DNA from: Micromonospora echinaurantiaca
Lineage (GTDB): Bacteria; Actinomycetota; Actinomycetes; Mycobacteriales; Micromonosporaceae
Direction of reading: 5' to 3'
Length of the DNA: 64,000 nucleotides
Assembly (NCBI RefSeq): GCF_900090235.1
Contig: NZ_LT607750.1
Span: 1,996,501 to 2,060,500 of the forward strand
In this document: one piece after another, positions 7,766-15,939 of the stretch
Numbering within the stretch: the stretch's first letter is position 1
How the letters are laid out: each line of letters starts with the position of its first letter
Position numbers and translations under genes: made by a program
The notes under the pieces: generated by a model
What the model saw: the letters and a program-made list of their open reading frames with translations, nothing else
What the model was told of the DNA's origin: nothing
The model's database searches: none

Positions 7766-8971
7766 TCAGCCGACGCTGACGGGAAGCTTCGAGTAGCCCC
7801 GCTGGGCGGGCCGGTCGAGCCGGGTGGGTTCCTCCGCCACGGCCAGGTCGGGCAGCCGGCGCAGCAGCTGGGGGAAGGCGATCCGGCCCTGCAACCGGCC
7901 CAGCGCCTGGCCCAGGCAGATGTGCGCGCCGGCGCCGAAGGTCAGCGGGTGGTTGTTCGGCCGGTCCGGGTCGAACCGGTCCGGGTCGGGGAAGCGGTTC
8001 GGGTCCCGGTTCGCCGCGCCGAGCATCATCTGCACGTGCTGGTTGGCCTTCACGTTCACCCCGGCGACGGTGATGTCCTCGGCCGCCCAGCGCAGCGTCC
8101 ACTGGATCGGCGACTCCATCCGCAGGATCTCGTCGACGAAGCCGGGCGCCAGGGACGGGTCCTCGCGCAGCCGCCGGGCCTGCTCGGGGCGCTCCAGCAG
8201 GAGGACCAGCCCGCTGCCGAGCATGTTCGCCACCGTCTCCCAGCCGGCCATCAGCAGCAGCACCAGGTTGGCGATCAGCTCGTCGTGGTCGAGCCCTTCG
8301 ACGGCGGTGTCGTTCGCCTCCAGCAGGGCGGTGAGGAAGTCGTCGCGCGGCTCGGCGCGCCGCTCGGCCACCAGCCGGTCGAAGTAGCGGGACAGCTCGG
8401 CGGTGGCGTGGTCGGCGCTGAACAGCGCCTCGCCGAACTGCATGTTCTGCACCTTCACCAGCTCGTCCCAGTGCGGGCGCAGCCACTCGCCGTCGGCGTC
8501 GGGCACCCCCATCAGGTCGCAGAAGATGCCCAGCGGCAGCGGGTAGGCGAAGGTCTCCATGAACTCGACCGACCCGCCCCGGCTCTCCAGCAGGGTGTCG
8601 ATGAGCCGGTCCACCCGCTGCTCGATCTTCTCCTGCATGGCGGCCACCCGGCGGGCGGTGAACGCGGCCCCGAAGACCCGGCGGACCCGGGTGTGGTCCG
8701 GCGGGTTCACCGAGTGCAGCGAGTTCGCCATCATCCGCATCGACGGGTGCTCGCGCCAGTTGCGGACGTACCGGTCCAGCGACACGGTGCCGTCGAGCAG
8801 CAGCCGGGAGTCGCGCATCATCGCGTCGACGTGGTCGTACCCGACGATGATGTGGACCCGTCGGCCGAAGGGGATCACCGGTCCGTGGGCGTGCATCGCC
8901 GCGTACGCCGCGTACGGCTCGGCGCGGCCCTCCGGACTGTTCAGCACCTTCAGCGCGCTCGCGATGTCCAC
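7766..8971 (-). CDS. Cytochrome P450
   Basis: 401 residues from a GTG at 8971, chosen because ggaggtggaggac lies immediately before it and the P450 fold starts within 20 residues (EPYAAYAAMHAHGPVIPFG). I-helix AGWETV keeps the acid/alcohol pair, and FGAGAHICLG is a perfect heme loop. Upstream at 9001-9007 and 9040-9046 the 7-bp arms GGTTGCA and TGCAACC form an inverted repeat in the leader. It heads a two-gene minus-strand unit with the unusual P450 that follows. Confidence 0.93.
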   Translation of the reverse strand: MDIASALKVLNSPEGRAEPYAAYAAMHAHGPVIPFGRRVHIIVGYDHVDAMMRDSRLLLDGTVSLDRYVRNWREHPSMRMMANSLHSVNPPDHTRVRRVFGAAFTARRVAAMQEKIEQRVDRLIDTLLESRGGSVEFMETFAYPLPLGIFCDLMGVPDADGEWLRPHWDELVKVQNMQFGEALFSADHATAELSRYFDRLVAERRAEPRDDFLTALLEANDTAVEGLDHDELIANLVLLLMAGWETVANMLGSGLVLLLERPEQARRLREDPSLAPGFVDEILRMESPIQWTLRWAAEDITVAGVNVKANQHVQMMLGAANRDPNRFPDPDRFDPDRPNNHPLTFGAGAHICLGQALGRLQGRIAFPQLLRRLPDLAVAEEPTRLDRPAQRGYSKLPVSVG

Positions 8972-9096
8972 GTCCTCCACCTCCGCACTCGGGGCATCCG
9001 GGTTGCAAGGTAGACCGAAGGCCGGGACGCGTTCGACTGTGCAACCTCGCCACTTGGACCCCGCCGGGCGCCGGCCGACCCGGCCCGCGGCGGCGG

Positions 9097-9930
9097 TCAG
9101 CTGCCCCGGGAGAACGCCGCCGGTCGGCTGAGCTGGTGCAGCAGCATCTGCTGCTGACCGGCGGCGATCAGCTGGCCGTCGTCCGACCAGACGGCGGCCG
9201 TACCGCCGACGAAGCCGTGCGCCGCGGCGGCGCCCCGAGCGTCGACCAGCAGCCACTCCGCGTCCCCGGCGTCGCGGTGGAAGGTCACCGCCAGGTGCGT
9301 GGTGAGCGCCAGGGTGCGGTCCCGGTCCGGCATCAGCATCCGGATCGCGGGCCACTGGAGACTGTCCACCAGGATCAGCGCCCGGCAGGCGTCCAGCCAC
9401 GGTTCGTCGAACGCGGGCACCGGCCGGAACCGGGCCCAGGTGAGCTCGGGCGTCGGGCCGGGCACCACCCGCAGGGTGACGCTGTCGTGCCAGCGCGGCA
9501 CCCACGCGCCGGCGGCGGCCAGTCGGTCCTTCAGGTCGGGCAGCCGGTCCGGGCCGGGCGCCGCCGGCATCTCGTGCCAGGCCACGGCGGGCCCCTCCGG
9601 ATGCTCCGGGGTGGCCCACACCTGCGCCTCCAGCAGCTGGTCGCCGCCTTGGAACATGGCCACCCGCAGCGCGGTCGCCCGTTCGGTGACCCGCAGCACG
9701 GTGCCGGTCAGCTCCACCCGGCCGAACCGGGCGGGGGCCAGGAACTGGCAGGACATGCTCGCCGGCCGGTACCGATCGGCCAGCCGCTGGCCGGCTCGCA
9801 GCGCAACCGCCGCCAGGTACCCGCCGTTGGGCCCTACGAGCTGCCAGTCGGCGGAGAGCGTCGCGGCGAACCGGCCCGGCGCGACGGACTGCACCTCGGT
9901 GTCGGACGCGAGATCGCCCACGATGTTCAC
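9097..9930 (-). CDS. Acyl-CoA thioesterase, TesB-like double hotdog
   Basis: 277 residues, the length of TesB-type double-hotdog thioesterases. An N-terminal hotdog (GPNGGYLAAVALRAGQRLADRYRPASMSCQFLAPARFGRVELTGTVLR) is followed by a second (DSLQWPAIRMLMPDRDRTLALTTHLAVTFHRD). It would hydrolyse an acyl-CoA or acyl-carrier thioester, either releasing product or proofreading. It is separated by 125 bp from the P450 gene it precedes on the same strand, and it is divergent from the VOC gene across a 59-bp gap. Mycobacterial and actinomycete homologues are often listed only as thioesterase family protein, so the substrate is open. Confidence 0.8.
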   Translation of the reverse strand: MNIVGDLASDTEVQSVAPGRFAATLSADWQLVGPNGGYLAAVALRAGQRLADRYRPASMSCQFLAPARFGRVELTGTVLRVTERATALRVAMFQGGDQLLEAQVWATPEHPEGPAVAWHEMPAAPGPDRLPDLKDRLAAAGAWVPRWHDSVTLRVVPGPTPELTWARFRPVPAFDEPWLDACRALILVDSLQWPAIRMLMPDRDRTLALTTHLAVTFHRDAGDAEWLLVDARGAAAAHGFVGGTAAVWSDDGQLIAAGQQQMLLHQLSRPAAFSRGS

Positions 9931-9989
9931 CTCCGTGTCCGGTTGCTCACGCTAATGTGACTGTTCCATCGAGCGGAATCGAGGACGGC

Positions 9990-10457
9990 ATGGACCGACA
10001 GCCGGTGCGGTACGTGGGTGTCAGCCCCTACCTGTACTACGAGGACGCGGCCGCGGCGTTGGACTGGCTCGCGCGCACCTTCGGCTTCGAGGAGCAGGTG
10101 CGCTGGGTCGACCCCGACGGCGTGGTCCAAGAGGCCGAGATCCGGGCGGGTGACACCGTCTTCCAGGTGTGCGGGTGCCCCGGGTTCTGGGCCGAGCGGG
10201 GGGTGGCCGGGCCGCTGGGCCAGGAGAACATCCTCTACGTCGACGACGTGGACGCCCACTGGGCCAACACCCGGGCGGCCGGCGCCGACCCGCAGGACCC
10301 GGAGGACAAGCCGTACGGGGTGCGCGCCTACGGCCTCAAGGACCCGGGCGGGCACTCCTGGGTGTTCTGGCAGCGGTTGACCGACACCGTCGAGCTGCAG
10401 CCGGGGTGGCGGGAGATCCGCGGCGGCCAGGTCACCCGGGAGGCCGTGGCGACATGA
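9990..10457 (+). CDS. VOC-fold (glyoxalase/bleomycin-resistance-like) protein
   Basis: 155 residues starting at ATG 9990; an in-frame start 33 bp upstream has no better support. Two beta-alpha-beta-beta-beta units are visible (VSPYLYYEDAAAALDWLARTFGFEE... and ENILYVDDVDAHWANTRAAGA...GVRAYGLKDPGGHSWVFWQ), the vicinal-oxygen-chelate fold. Members are dioxygenases, epimerases, lyases or drug-binding proteins. The cluster context allows either a tailoring step or self-protection. Its stop overlaps the methyltransferase start as ATGA, so translation is coupled. Confidence 0.85.
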   Translation: MDRQPVRYVGVSPYLYYEDAAAALDWLARTFGFEEQVRWVDPDGVVQEAEIRAGDTVFQVCGCPGFWAERGVAGPLGQENILYVDDVDAHWANTRAAGADPQDPEDKPYGVRAYGLKDPGGHSWVFWQRLTDTVELQPGWREIRGGQVTREAVAT

Positions 10458-11575
10458 CCCCGGGGGGCGGGGCGCGCGCCCAGGCGCAGGCCCTCGGCGG
10501 GCGGCTGTTCCAGGCGAGCCTCGCGGCCGCCGAGCTGATGACCGTCTACCTGGGCGTCCGGCTGGGCCTCTACGAGGCGCTGGCGAAGGGGCCGGCCACC
10601 GCCGCCGAGTTCGCCGACCGGGCCGGCATCGCTCCCCGGTACGCCACCGAGTGGCTGGAGCAGCAGGCGGCGGCGGGGATCGTGACGGTCGACGACGTCA
10701 CGGTCCCCGCCGACCGGCGCCGGTACACCCTGCCGGAGGGGCACCGGATGGCGCTCACCGACACCGGCGGGCCGTGGGCGGTCGCCCCGCTCAGCGTGCT
10801 GCCGGTCGGCGGCATCGCCCCCGCGCTGCCCCGGCTGGCCGAGGCGATGCGGGCCGGCACCGGGGTGCCTCCGGACGCGTACGGCGAGGCGCTGCGGGCG
10901 GCGCAGGCCGGGATGAACCGGTCGGTCTTCACCGACCTGCTGCCCGGCTGGCTGCGGGGTGCCCTGCCCGACGTCCACCAGGCGCTGCGCCGCCCCGGCG
11001 CGGCGATCGCTGACGTGGGCTGCGGCACCGGCACCTCCACGCTGGTGCTGGCCCGCACCTACCCGCTGGCCCGGGTGCACGGCTTCGACCGGGACGCCGA
11101 CGCGCTGGCGGCCGCCCGGGCCGCGGTACCGGCGGCCGCCGCCGATCGGGTCCGGTTCACCGCCGTCGACCTCGCCGCCTCCGCCGTCGACCCCGCCGAG
11201 CACGCCGATCCCGCCGGGGCCGCAGGGTTCGACCTGGTCTGCGTCCTCGACGCGCTGCACGACATGGCGCGCCCGGTGGAGGTGCTCGCCGCCTGCCGGG
11301 CCATGCTGAAACCGACCGGCGCCGTGCTGCTGATGGAACCCCGGGCGGCCGAGCGGTTCACCGCGCCCGCCGACGAGACGGAACGCTTCATCTACACCGT
11401 CAGCCTGCTGCACTGCCTGCCGCAGAGCCTGGTGGACGAGGGTTCGGTGGGCACCGGCGCGGTGCTGCGCCCCGAGACGGTCCGCCGGCACGCCACCGCG
11501 GCCGGCTTCGCCCGCGCCACTGTGCTCGACGTCGCACACCGGTTCCACCGGCTCTACCGACTCGACCTCCACTGA
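10454..11575 (+). CDS. SAM-dependent methyltransferase with winged-helix N-domain
   Basis: 373 residues. The N-terminal part (AAELMTVYLGVRLGLYEAL...YATEWLEQQAAAGIV) is a winged-helix dimerisation domain. The SAM pocket is ADVGCGTGTSTL, followed by an acidic residue two strands on (HGFDRD) and VCVLDALHDM after strand 4. It resembles the fused methyltransferase group often labelled class I / Methyltransf_25 with a rotamase-like helix. It is likely an O-, N- or C-methylase in the pathway. The start overlaps the VOC stop. It is distinct from the next gene, which belongs to the O-methyltransferase 2 family. Confidence 0.85.
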   Translation: MTPGGGARAQAQALGGRLFQASLAAAELMTVYLGVRLGLYEALAKGPATAAEFADRAGIAPRYATEWLEQQAAAGIVTVDDVTVPADRRRYTLPEGHRMALTDTGGPWAVAPLSVLPVGGIAPALPRLAEAMRAGTGVPPDAYGEALRAAQAGMNRSVFTDLLPGWLRGALPDVHQALRRPGAAIADVGCGTGTSTLVLARTYPLARVHGFDRDADALAAARAAVPAAAADRVRFTAVDLAASAVDPAEHADPAGAAGFDLVCVLDALHDMARPVEVLAACRAMLKPTGAVLLMEPRAAERFTAPADETERFIYTVSLLHCLPQSLVDEGSVGTGAVLRPETVRRHATAAGFARATVLDVAHRFHRLYRLDLH

Positions 11576-11582
11576 GGACGGT

Positions 11583-11605
11583 CAACTGCGCGCTGCTCGC
11601 AGTTG
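11583..11605. promoter_or_regulatory. 8-bp-arm inverted repeat upstream of OMT-like gene
   Basis: CAACTGCG (11583-11590) and CGCAGTTG (11598-11605) are perfect inverted arms separated by 7 bp. TTGTGC overlapping the right arm, then 17 bp, then CATGGT (11626-11631) could be the -35 and -10 of the gene at 11677, which would make this an operator. Alternatively it is a weak terminator for the methyltransferase gene ending at 11575. Confidence 0.5.
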
Positions 11606-11676
11606 TGCCCCCGCGTCGATCCCAGCATGGTGCTCAGGGAGAAGTGTCGTCGGCCAATGGATGAGTGAGGTCCGCG

Positions 11677-12756
11677 GTGTCAGAGACGGTCGTGAGTACC
11701 CGGCAGCCAGCCCAGAGCAGTTCGATCGGGAGCATCCGCAGCCAGCAGAACTCGCAGTTCGGGCTGGAGAACGTGGCGAACCTCGTCACCCCGTACGCGG
11801 TGCGGGTCGCCGCGACGTTGCGCCTGGCCGACCACATCACCGACGGTGCGACCGACGTGCCGACGCTGGCGCAGCGTTGCGGCGCGAATCCGAAGGCGCT
11901 GCGCCGCCTGCTCGTGCACCTGGCGAGCTACGACGTGTTCACCGAGCGGGCCGACGGCGGCTACGACGTCGGGCCGGTGGGTCAGCAGCTGCGCAGCGAC
12001 CACCCGATGAGCATGCGGGTGCTGCTCGACCTGGACTCCTTCAGCGGCAAGGCCGATCTGTCCCTGTCCGGCCTGCTGGAGTCGGTCCGCACCGGGGAGC
12101 CGGTCTACCCGGCGCAGCACGGCAAGCCGTACTGGGAGGACCTGGTCTCCTCGCCGGCGATGGGGGACAGCTTCGAGACCGCGCTGGACACCATCGTCAA
12201 CTTCTCCTCCCGGTCCCTGCTGCGCGGCTACGACTGGTCGACGGTGAAGCGGATCGTGGATGTCGGCGGCGGCAGCGGCGCCCCGCTGATCCGGCTGCTG
12301 AAGAAGTACGAGCACCTCCAGGCGACGCTGGTCGACTTCCCGCAGATGATCGAGCGGGCCCGGCGCAACTTCGAGGCGGCCGGGGTGGCCGACCGCGCCT
12401 CGGTGACCCCGGGCAGCTACTTCGACCCGCTGCCGCCGGGCGCCGACGCGTACCTGCTCTCCGAGGTCGTCGACCAGGAGTCCGAGGAGAACGCGGTGCG
12501 GATCCTTCGCCGCTGCGCCGAGGCCGCCGGCGACACCGGCAAGGTGATGCTGCTCCAGACGCCGGTGACGAAGTCCAACCGGGCCGTGATGACCGCCCTC
12601 GACCTGCGGATGCTCACCAGCGTCGGCGGGCAGGAGCTCAGCGTGGAGCAGTACCGCGAGCTGTTCGCCAAGGCCGGGCTGAAGCTCGACACCACCTACC
12701 CGGCCAGCAACATCACCACCTTCTCGGTGATGCTCTTCGTCTGCTCCGCCGCCTGA
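11677..12756 (+). CDS. O-methyltransferase family 2 protein lacking the catalytic His
   Basis: GTG 11677 is preferred over GTG 11665 because GTGAGG then lies 6 bp upstream; 359 residues. A helical dimerisation domain (VTPYAVRVAATLRLADHI) precedes the SAM domain with VDVGGGSGAPL. In catalytic family members strand 4 is followed by a LHDW-type motif whose His deprotonates the substrate hydroxyl. Here the same place reads SEVVDQESEEN, so His becomes Asp266 and the next Asp becomes Gln. RdmB and EamK-like relatives that changed this pocket do hydroxylation or decarboxylation instead of methylation. Function may therefore be methylation of an already acidic group, or another reaction altogether. 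Confidence 0.88.
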   Translation: MSETVVSTRQPAQSSSIGSIRSQQNSQFGLENVANLVTPYAVRVAATLRLADHITDGATDVPTLAQRCGANPKALRRLLVHLASYDVFTERADGGYDVGPVGQQLRSDHPMSMRVLLDLDSFSGKADLSLSGLLESVRTGEPVYPAQHGKPYWEDLVSSPAMGDSFETALDTIVNFSSRSLLRGYDWSTVKRIVDVGGGSGAPLIRLLKKYEHLQATLVDFPQMIERARRNFEAAGVADRASVTPGSYFDPLPPGADAYLLSEVVDQESEENAVRILRRCAEAAGDTGKVMLLQTPVTKSNRAVMTALDLRMLTSVGGQELSVEQYRELFAKAGLKLDTTYPASNITTFSVMLFVCSAA

Positions 12757-12760
12757 GCCG

Positions 12761-14278
12761 ATGGTCGCTCTGGCGACCGCCACCGGCGCCCGGCTGGTCG
12801 CGGCGCTCGCCGCCGGGGAGGTCGGCAGCGCCGAGCTGCTGGAGGCGTGCCTGGCGCGGGTGGCGGCGTACAACGACGGGTTGAACGCGGTGGTCGCGAC
12901 GGACCTGGACCGGGCCCGCGCCGAGGCCCGGGCCGCGGACGACGCCCGCGCCCGGGGCCGGCCGCTCGGCCCGCTGCACGGGCTGCCGATGACGGTCAAG
13001 GACGTCTTCGAGACCGCCGGCCTGCGCACCACGGCGGGCGCGGCGGAGCTGGGCGAGCACGTGCCAGCGCGGGACGCCGACGCGGTGGCCCGGCTGCGGG
13101 CCGCCGGCGCGATCGTCTACGGCAAGACCAACGTGCCGCGCTACGCCGGCGACTTCCAGACCTGGAACGAGCGGTACGGCCTGACCGTGAACCCGTGGCG
13201 GCCGGACCGCACCGCCGGCGGCTCGTCCGGCGGCTCGGCGGTGGCGGTGGCCGCCGGGATGAGCCCGATCGAGCTGGGCAGCGACATCGCCGGCTCGATC
13301 CGGGCGCCGGCGCACTACTGCGGGGTCTTCGGTCACCTGCCGAGCTGGGGCGCGGTGCCCGGCCGGGGGCACCTGCCGCCGCCACCCGGCGCGCTGGCCA
13401 CCCCCGAGCTGGGCACCGCCGGCCCGCTCGGCCGCGGCGCCGACGACCTGGAGCTCGCCCTGGACGCGCTGGTCGGCGCCGACCTGGCCGGCGTGCCCGG
13501 CGGCCGGCTGCCGGCCAACCGACTGCCCGAGCTGCGCGGGTGCCGGGTGGGGCTCTGGCTGGACAGCCCGCTGGCCCGCACCGACCGGGAGCTGCTGGGC
13601 ATCCTGCGCCGGCTGGCCGACCGGCTCGCCGACGCCGGCGCCGTGCTGGTCGAGCGGCTGCGCCCGCCGCGGCCGTTCTACGAGATGCACGAGGTGTACG
13701 TACGGCTGCTCATCGGCGTGCTGTCGGCGCACTTCACCCCGGACGAGTACGGGCAGTTGCTCGCCGTCGGCGCGGACGACCCGCTGGCCCAGGCGCTCAC
13801 CCAGTCCTACCGGGACTGGGCCGCCACCCAGGAGCGGCGGGCCCGGATCGAGGCGGCCTGGCCGGCGGTGTTCGACCGGGTCGACGTGGTGCTCACCCCG
13901 GTGACCCCGTTGCCGGCGTTCCCGCACGACCTGGACCGCCCCGCCCCGGAGCGGATGCTGGAGATCGACGGTCGGTCGGTGCCGTACTTCGTGCACATGG
14001 TCTGGACCAACCTGGCCAGCCTGGCCCGGCTGCCGGCCACCGTGGTGCCGGTCGGGCACACCGCCGCCGGCCTGCCGGTCGGGGCGCAGATCATCGGGGC
14101 GCGTTGGGACGACCGTTCCACCATCGGCTTCGCCCGCCTGGTGGAACGGCTCACCGGTGGCTTCGTCGCCCCGCCGTTGCCCGCCGGTTCCGCCGCTCCG
14201 CCACCGGCGCGGGGGCCGCACCCGGAGCGGGCCGGGACGTCACTCGACCTCGGCCGCGAGGCGCTTCGGCGCGGTTAG
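12761..14278 (+). CDS. Amidase-signature family hydrolase
   Basis: 505 residues, starting 4 bp after the OMT-like stop, so co-transcribed. The Ser-cisSer-Lys triad is complete: Lys80 in PMTVKD, cis-Ser155 in GGSSGG and nucleophile Ser179 in SDIAGSIR. These enzymes hydrolyse or transfer acyl groups at amides. In a cluster with a free condensation enzyme it could remove a protecting acyl group, form an amide from a primary amine, or unmask an inactive precursor. The last 39 bp overlap the end of the convergent YjbR-like gene. Confidence 0.9.
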   Translation: MVALATATGARLVAALAAGEVGSAELLEACLARVAAYNDGLNAVVATDLDRARAEARAADDARARGRPLGPLHGLPMTVKDVFETAGLRTTAGAAELGEHVPARDADAVARLRAAGAIVYGKTNVPRYAGDFQTWNERYGLTVNPWRPDRTAGGSSGGSAVAVAAGMSPIELGSDIAGSIRAPAHYCGVFGHLPSWGAVPGRGHLPPPPGALATPELGTAGPLGRGADDLELALDALVGADLAGVPGGRLPANRLPELRGCRVGLWLDSPLARTDRELLGILRRLADRLADAGAVLVERLRPPRPFYEMHEVYVRLLIGVLSAHFTPDEYGQLLAVGADDPLAQALTQSYRDWAATQERRARIEAAWPAVFDRVDVVLTPVTPLPAFPHDLDRPAPERMLEIDGRSVPYFVHMVWTNLASLARLPATVVPVGHTAAGLPVGAQIIGARWDDRSTIGFARLVERLTGGFVAPPLPAGSAAPPPARGPHPERAGTSLDLGREALRRG

Positions 14279-14602
14279 CCGGTACGCCTCGCGGACCAGC
14301 TCGCTGACCTCGGCCCAGTCCAGCCCGGGCGCCTCCAGGTCGACCCCCACCCAGCCCCGCGCGCCCAGGTAGCTCGGCACGTGGAACCGGACCGGGTCGG
14401 CGCCGACCAGTGCCTGCTGCGCGCCCGGCGCCGCCTTGACGTGCAGCACCACCCGGCCGTCGCCGTGGTGGTCGTCGAGGAACCACAGGAAGGTCTTCTT
14501 CCGCACCCGGTAGCCGACGTGCGGGCCCTCGCCGTCGGCTGTCACCTCGGGCAGGGCGGTGGCGATCCCGCGCACCCGTTCGCGCAGCCGGTCGCCGGTC
14601 AC
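14240..14602 (-). CDS. MmcQ/YjbR-like small protein
   Basis: 120 residues from the GTG at 14602, which overlaps the condensation-domain stop as GTGA. Features typical of the YjbR/MmcQ (CyaY-like fold) family are visible: LPEVTADGEGPHVGYRVRKKTFLWFL, VLHVKAAPGAQQALV and the terminal LVREAYRLTAPK. The family is common but biochemically obscure; DNA binding was proposed from the fold. It is the last gene of the minus-strand operon 19484->14240. Confidence 0.85.
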   Translation of the reverse strand: MTGDRLRERVRGIATALPEVTADGEGPHVGYRVRKKTFLWFLDDHHGDGRVVLHVKAAPGAQQALVGADPVRFHVPSYLGARGWVGVDLEAPGLDWAEVSELVREAYRLTAPKRLAAEVE

Positions 14603-15939
14603 GACGCGGCCCGTTCCGCGGGGCGGAGCTGGCCCAGCAGCGCCGGCAGCGACCGCCCCGGGTCGGCCAGCACCGCCCGGGCGGTGGCCGCGAAGTCGGC
14701 CAGGAAGCGCTCGACCCACTCCGGCGCGAACTGGTTACGGGCGTACGAGAGCCGGGCCTCGATCCGGTCGCCGCGCGGGATGACGGTGAGGTTCAGCCCG
14801 AACCGGCTCAGCGCCTGGGGCGGCCGGAAGGTGCCGACCTCCAGCCCGGAGGGGAGGGTGGCCGCCTCCCACGCCTCGGGGCTGCGGTCGGGCAGCATCT
14901 GGAACACCACGTCGTTGAGCCGGCCGGGCGAGTGCACCAGCGAGGGCAGTGAGAGCATCTGCGCCGGCACCGCCTGGTGGACCACCGCGTCCAGCACCGT
15001 GCGGCGGGTCTCGGCGAGCAGGTCGCGGAACGACCCGGCGGGCGCGACGGTGGTGCGCAGGGCCAGCATGGTGGCCAGGAAGCCGACGGTGTGCTGCAAC
15101 TCCCGGCGGGTGCGGTTGGCGAAGAACGAAGCGACGGTGAGGTCGCCCTGCCCGGTCCGCGAGTGCAGCAGCAGGTAGTACAGGGCCAGGAAGACCGAGA
15201 AGAGCGTGGTGCGCTCGGCCCGGGCCAGCTCGCGCAACCCGTCGCCGACGGGGCCGGGCAGTTCGGCGACGGCCAGCGCCGGCTCCGGCCGGGCCAGGTC
15301 GACGACGTCGGCGCGGCCGGGCAGCACCGGCAGCCGAATCCCAGCCAGCCGCGCCTGCCACCACTCCTGCTGGCGGCGCAGCTCACCGCCGTCGGCCGCG
15401 GCCCGCTCCCAGCGGCAGAAGTCGAGGTACTGCCAGTCGACCGGACGCAGCGCGGGGTCCGTCCCGGGCGCCGCGCCGAGCAGCCGCACCACGTCGTCCA
15501 CCACCACTCCGCAGGACCACGCGTCGGAGATCAGGTGGTGCATGTTCACGCACCAGACGGCGTCGCGGTCGCCGAGGCGCCACAGCGTGAACCGGACCGG
15601 CGTGGTGTCGACCGGGATCGGCGCGGTCAGCTCGGCGCGCAGTTGCCGGGTCAGCTCGGCCTCCGCGCCGGCCGGCAGCGCCACGGTGCGTACCGGGGCG
15701 GGCAGCCGGTCGTGCACCCGCTGCACCAGCTCCCGGCCCCGCCGCACGAGGGTGGTGCGCAGCGACCCGTGCCGGGCGGTGAGCAGCTCCGCCGCCGCCC
15801 GGACCCGTCCGGTGTCCAGGTCGCCCCGGATCCGGAACAGGGCCGGGCAGCTCACCGACGAGGATTCGGAGCGGTAGTGCTCGAGGAACCAGACCAGCCG
15901 CTGCCCGATCGACGCGGGCGCCTCGTCGGTCACCGTCAT
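14599..15939 (-). CDS. Stand-alone NRPS-type condensation enzyme
   Basis: 446 residues, one condensation domain with nothing attached. The active-site motif is HHLISDAW (His134, His135, Asp139), so HHxxxD is intact with Ala replacing the usual final Gly. Other core motifs are recognisable (FFANRTRRELQHTVGFLATMLALRT; FGLNLTVIPRGDRI). Free C enzymes such as SgcC5 of C-1027 form an ester or amide between a carrier-bound acyl group and a free acceptor. The neighbouring adenylation enzyme and the ACP at 2193 could provide the donor. Both ends overlap neighbours (ATGA with the exporter, GTGA with the YjbR gene). Confidence 0.9.
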   Translation of the reverse strand: MTVTDEAPASIGQRLVWFLEHYRSESSSVSCPALFRIRGDLDTGRVRAAAELLTARHGSLRTTLVRRGRELVQRVHDRLPAPVRTVALPAGAEAELTRQLRAELTAPIPVDTTPVRFTLWRLGDRDAVWCVNMHHLISDAWSCGVVVDDVVRLLGAAPGTDPALRPVDWQYLDFCRWERAAADGGELRRQQEWWQARLAGIRLPVLPGRADVVDLARPEPALAVAELPGPVGDGLRELARAERTTLFSVFLALYYLLLHSRTGQGDLTVASFFANRTRRELQHTVGFLATMLALRTTVAPAGSFRDLLAETRRTVLDAVVHQAVPAQMLSLPSLVHSPGRLNDVVFQMLPDRSPEAWEAATLPSGLEVGTFRPPQALSRFGLNLTVIPRGDRIEARLSYARNQFAPEWVERFLADFAATARAVLADPGRSLPALLGQLRPAERAAS

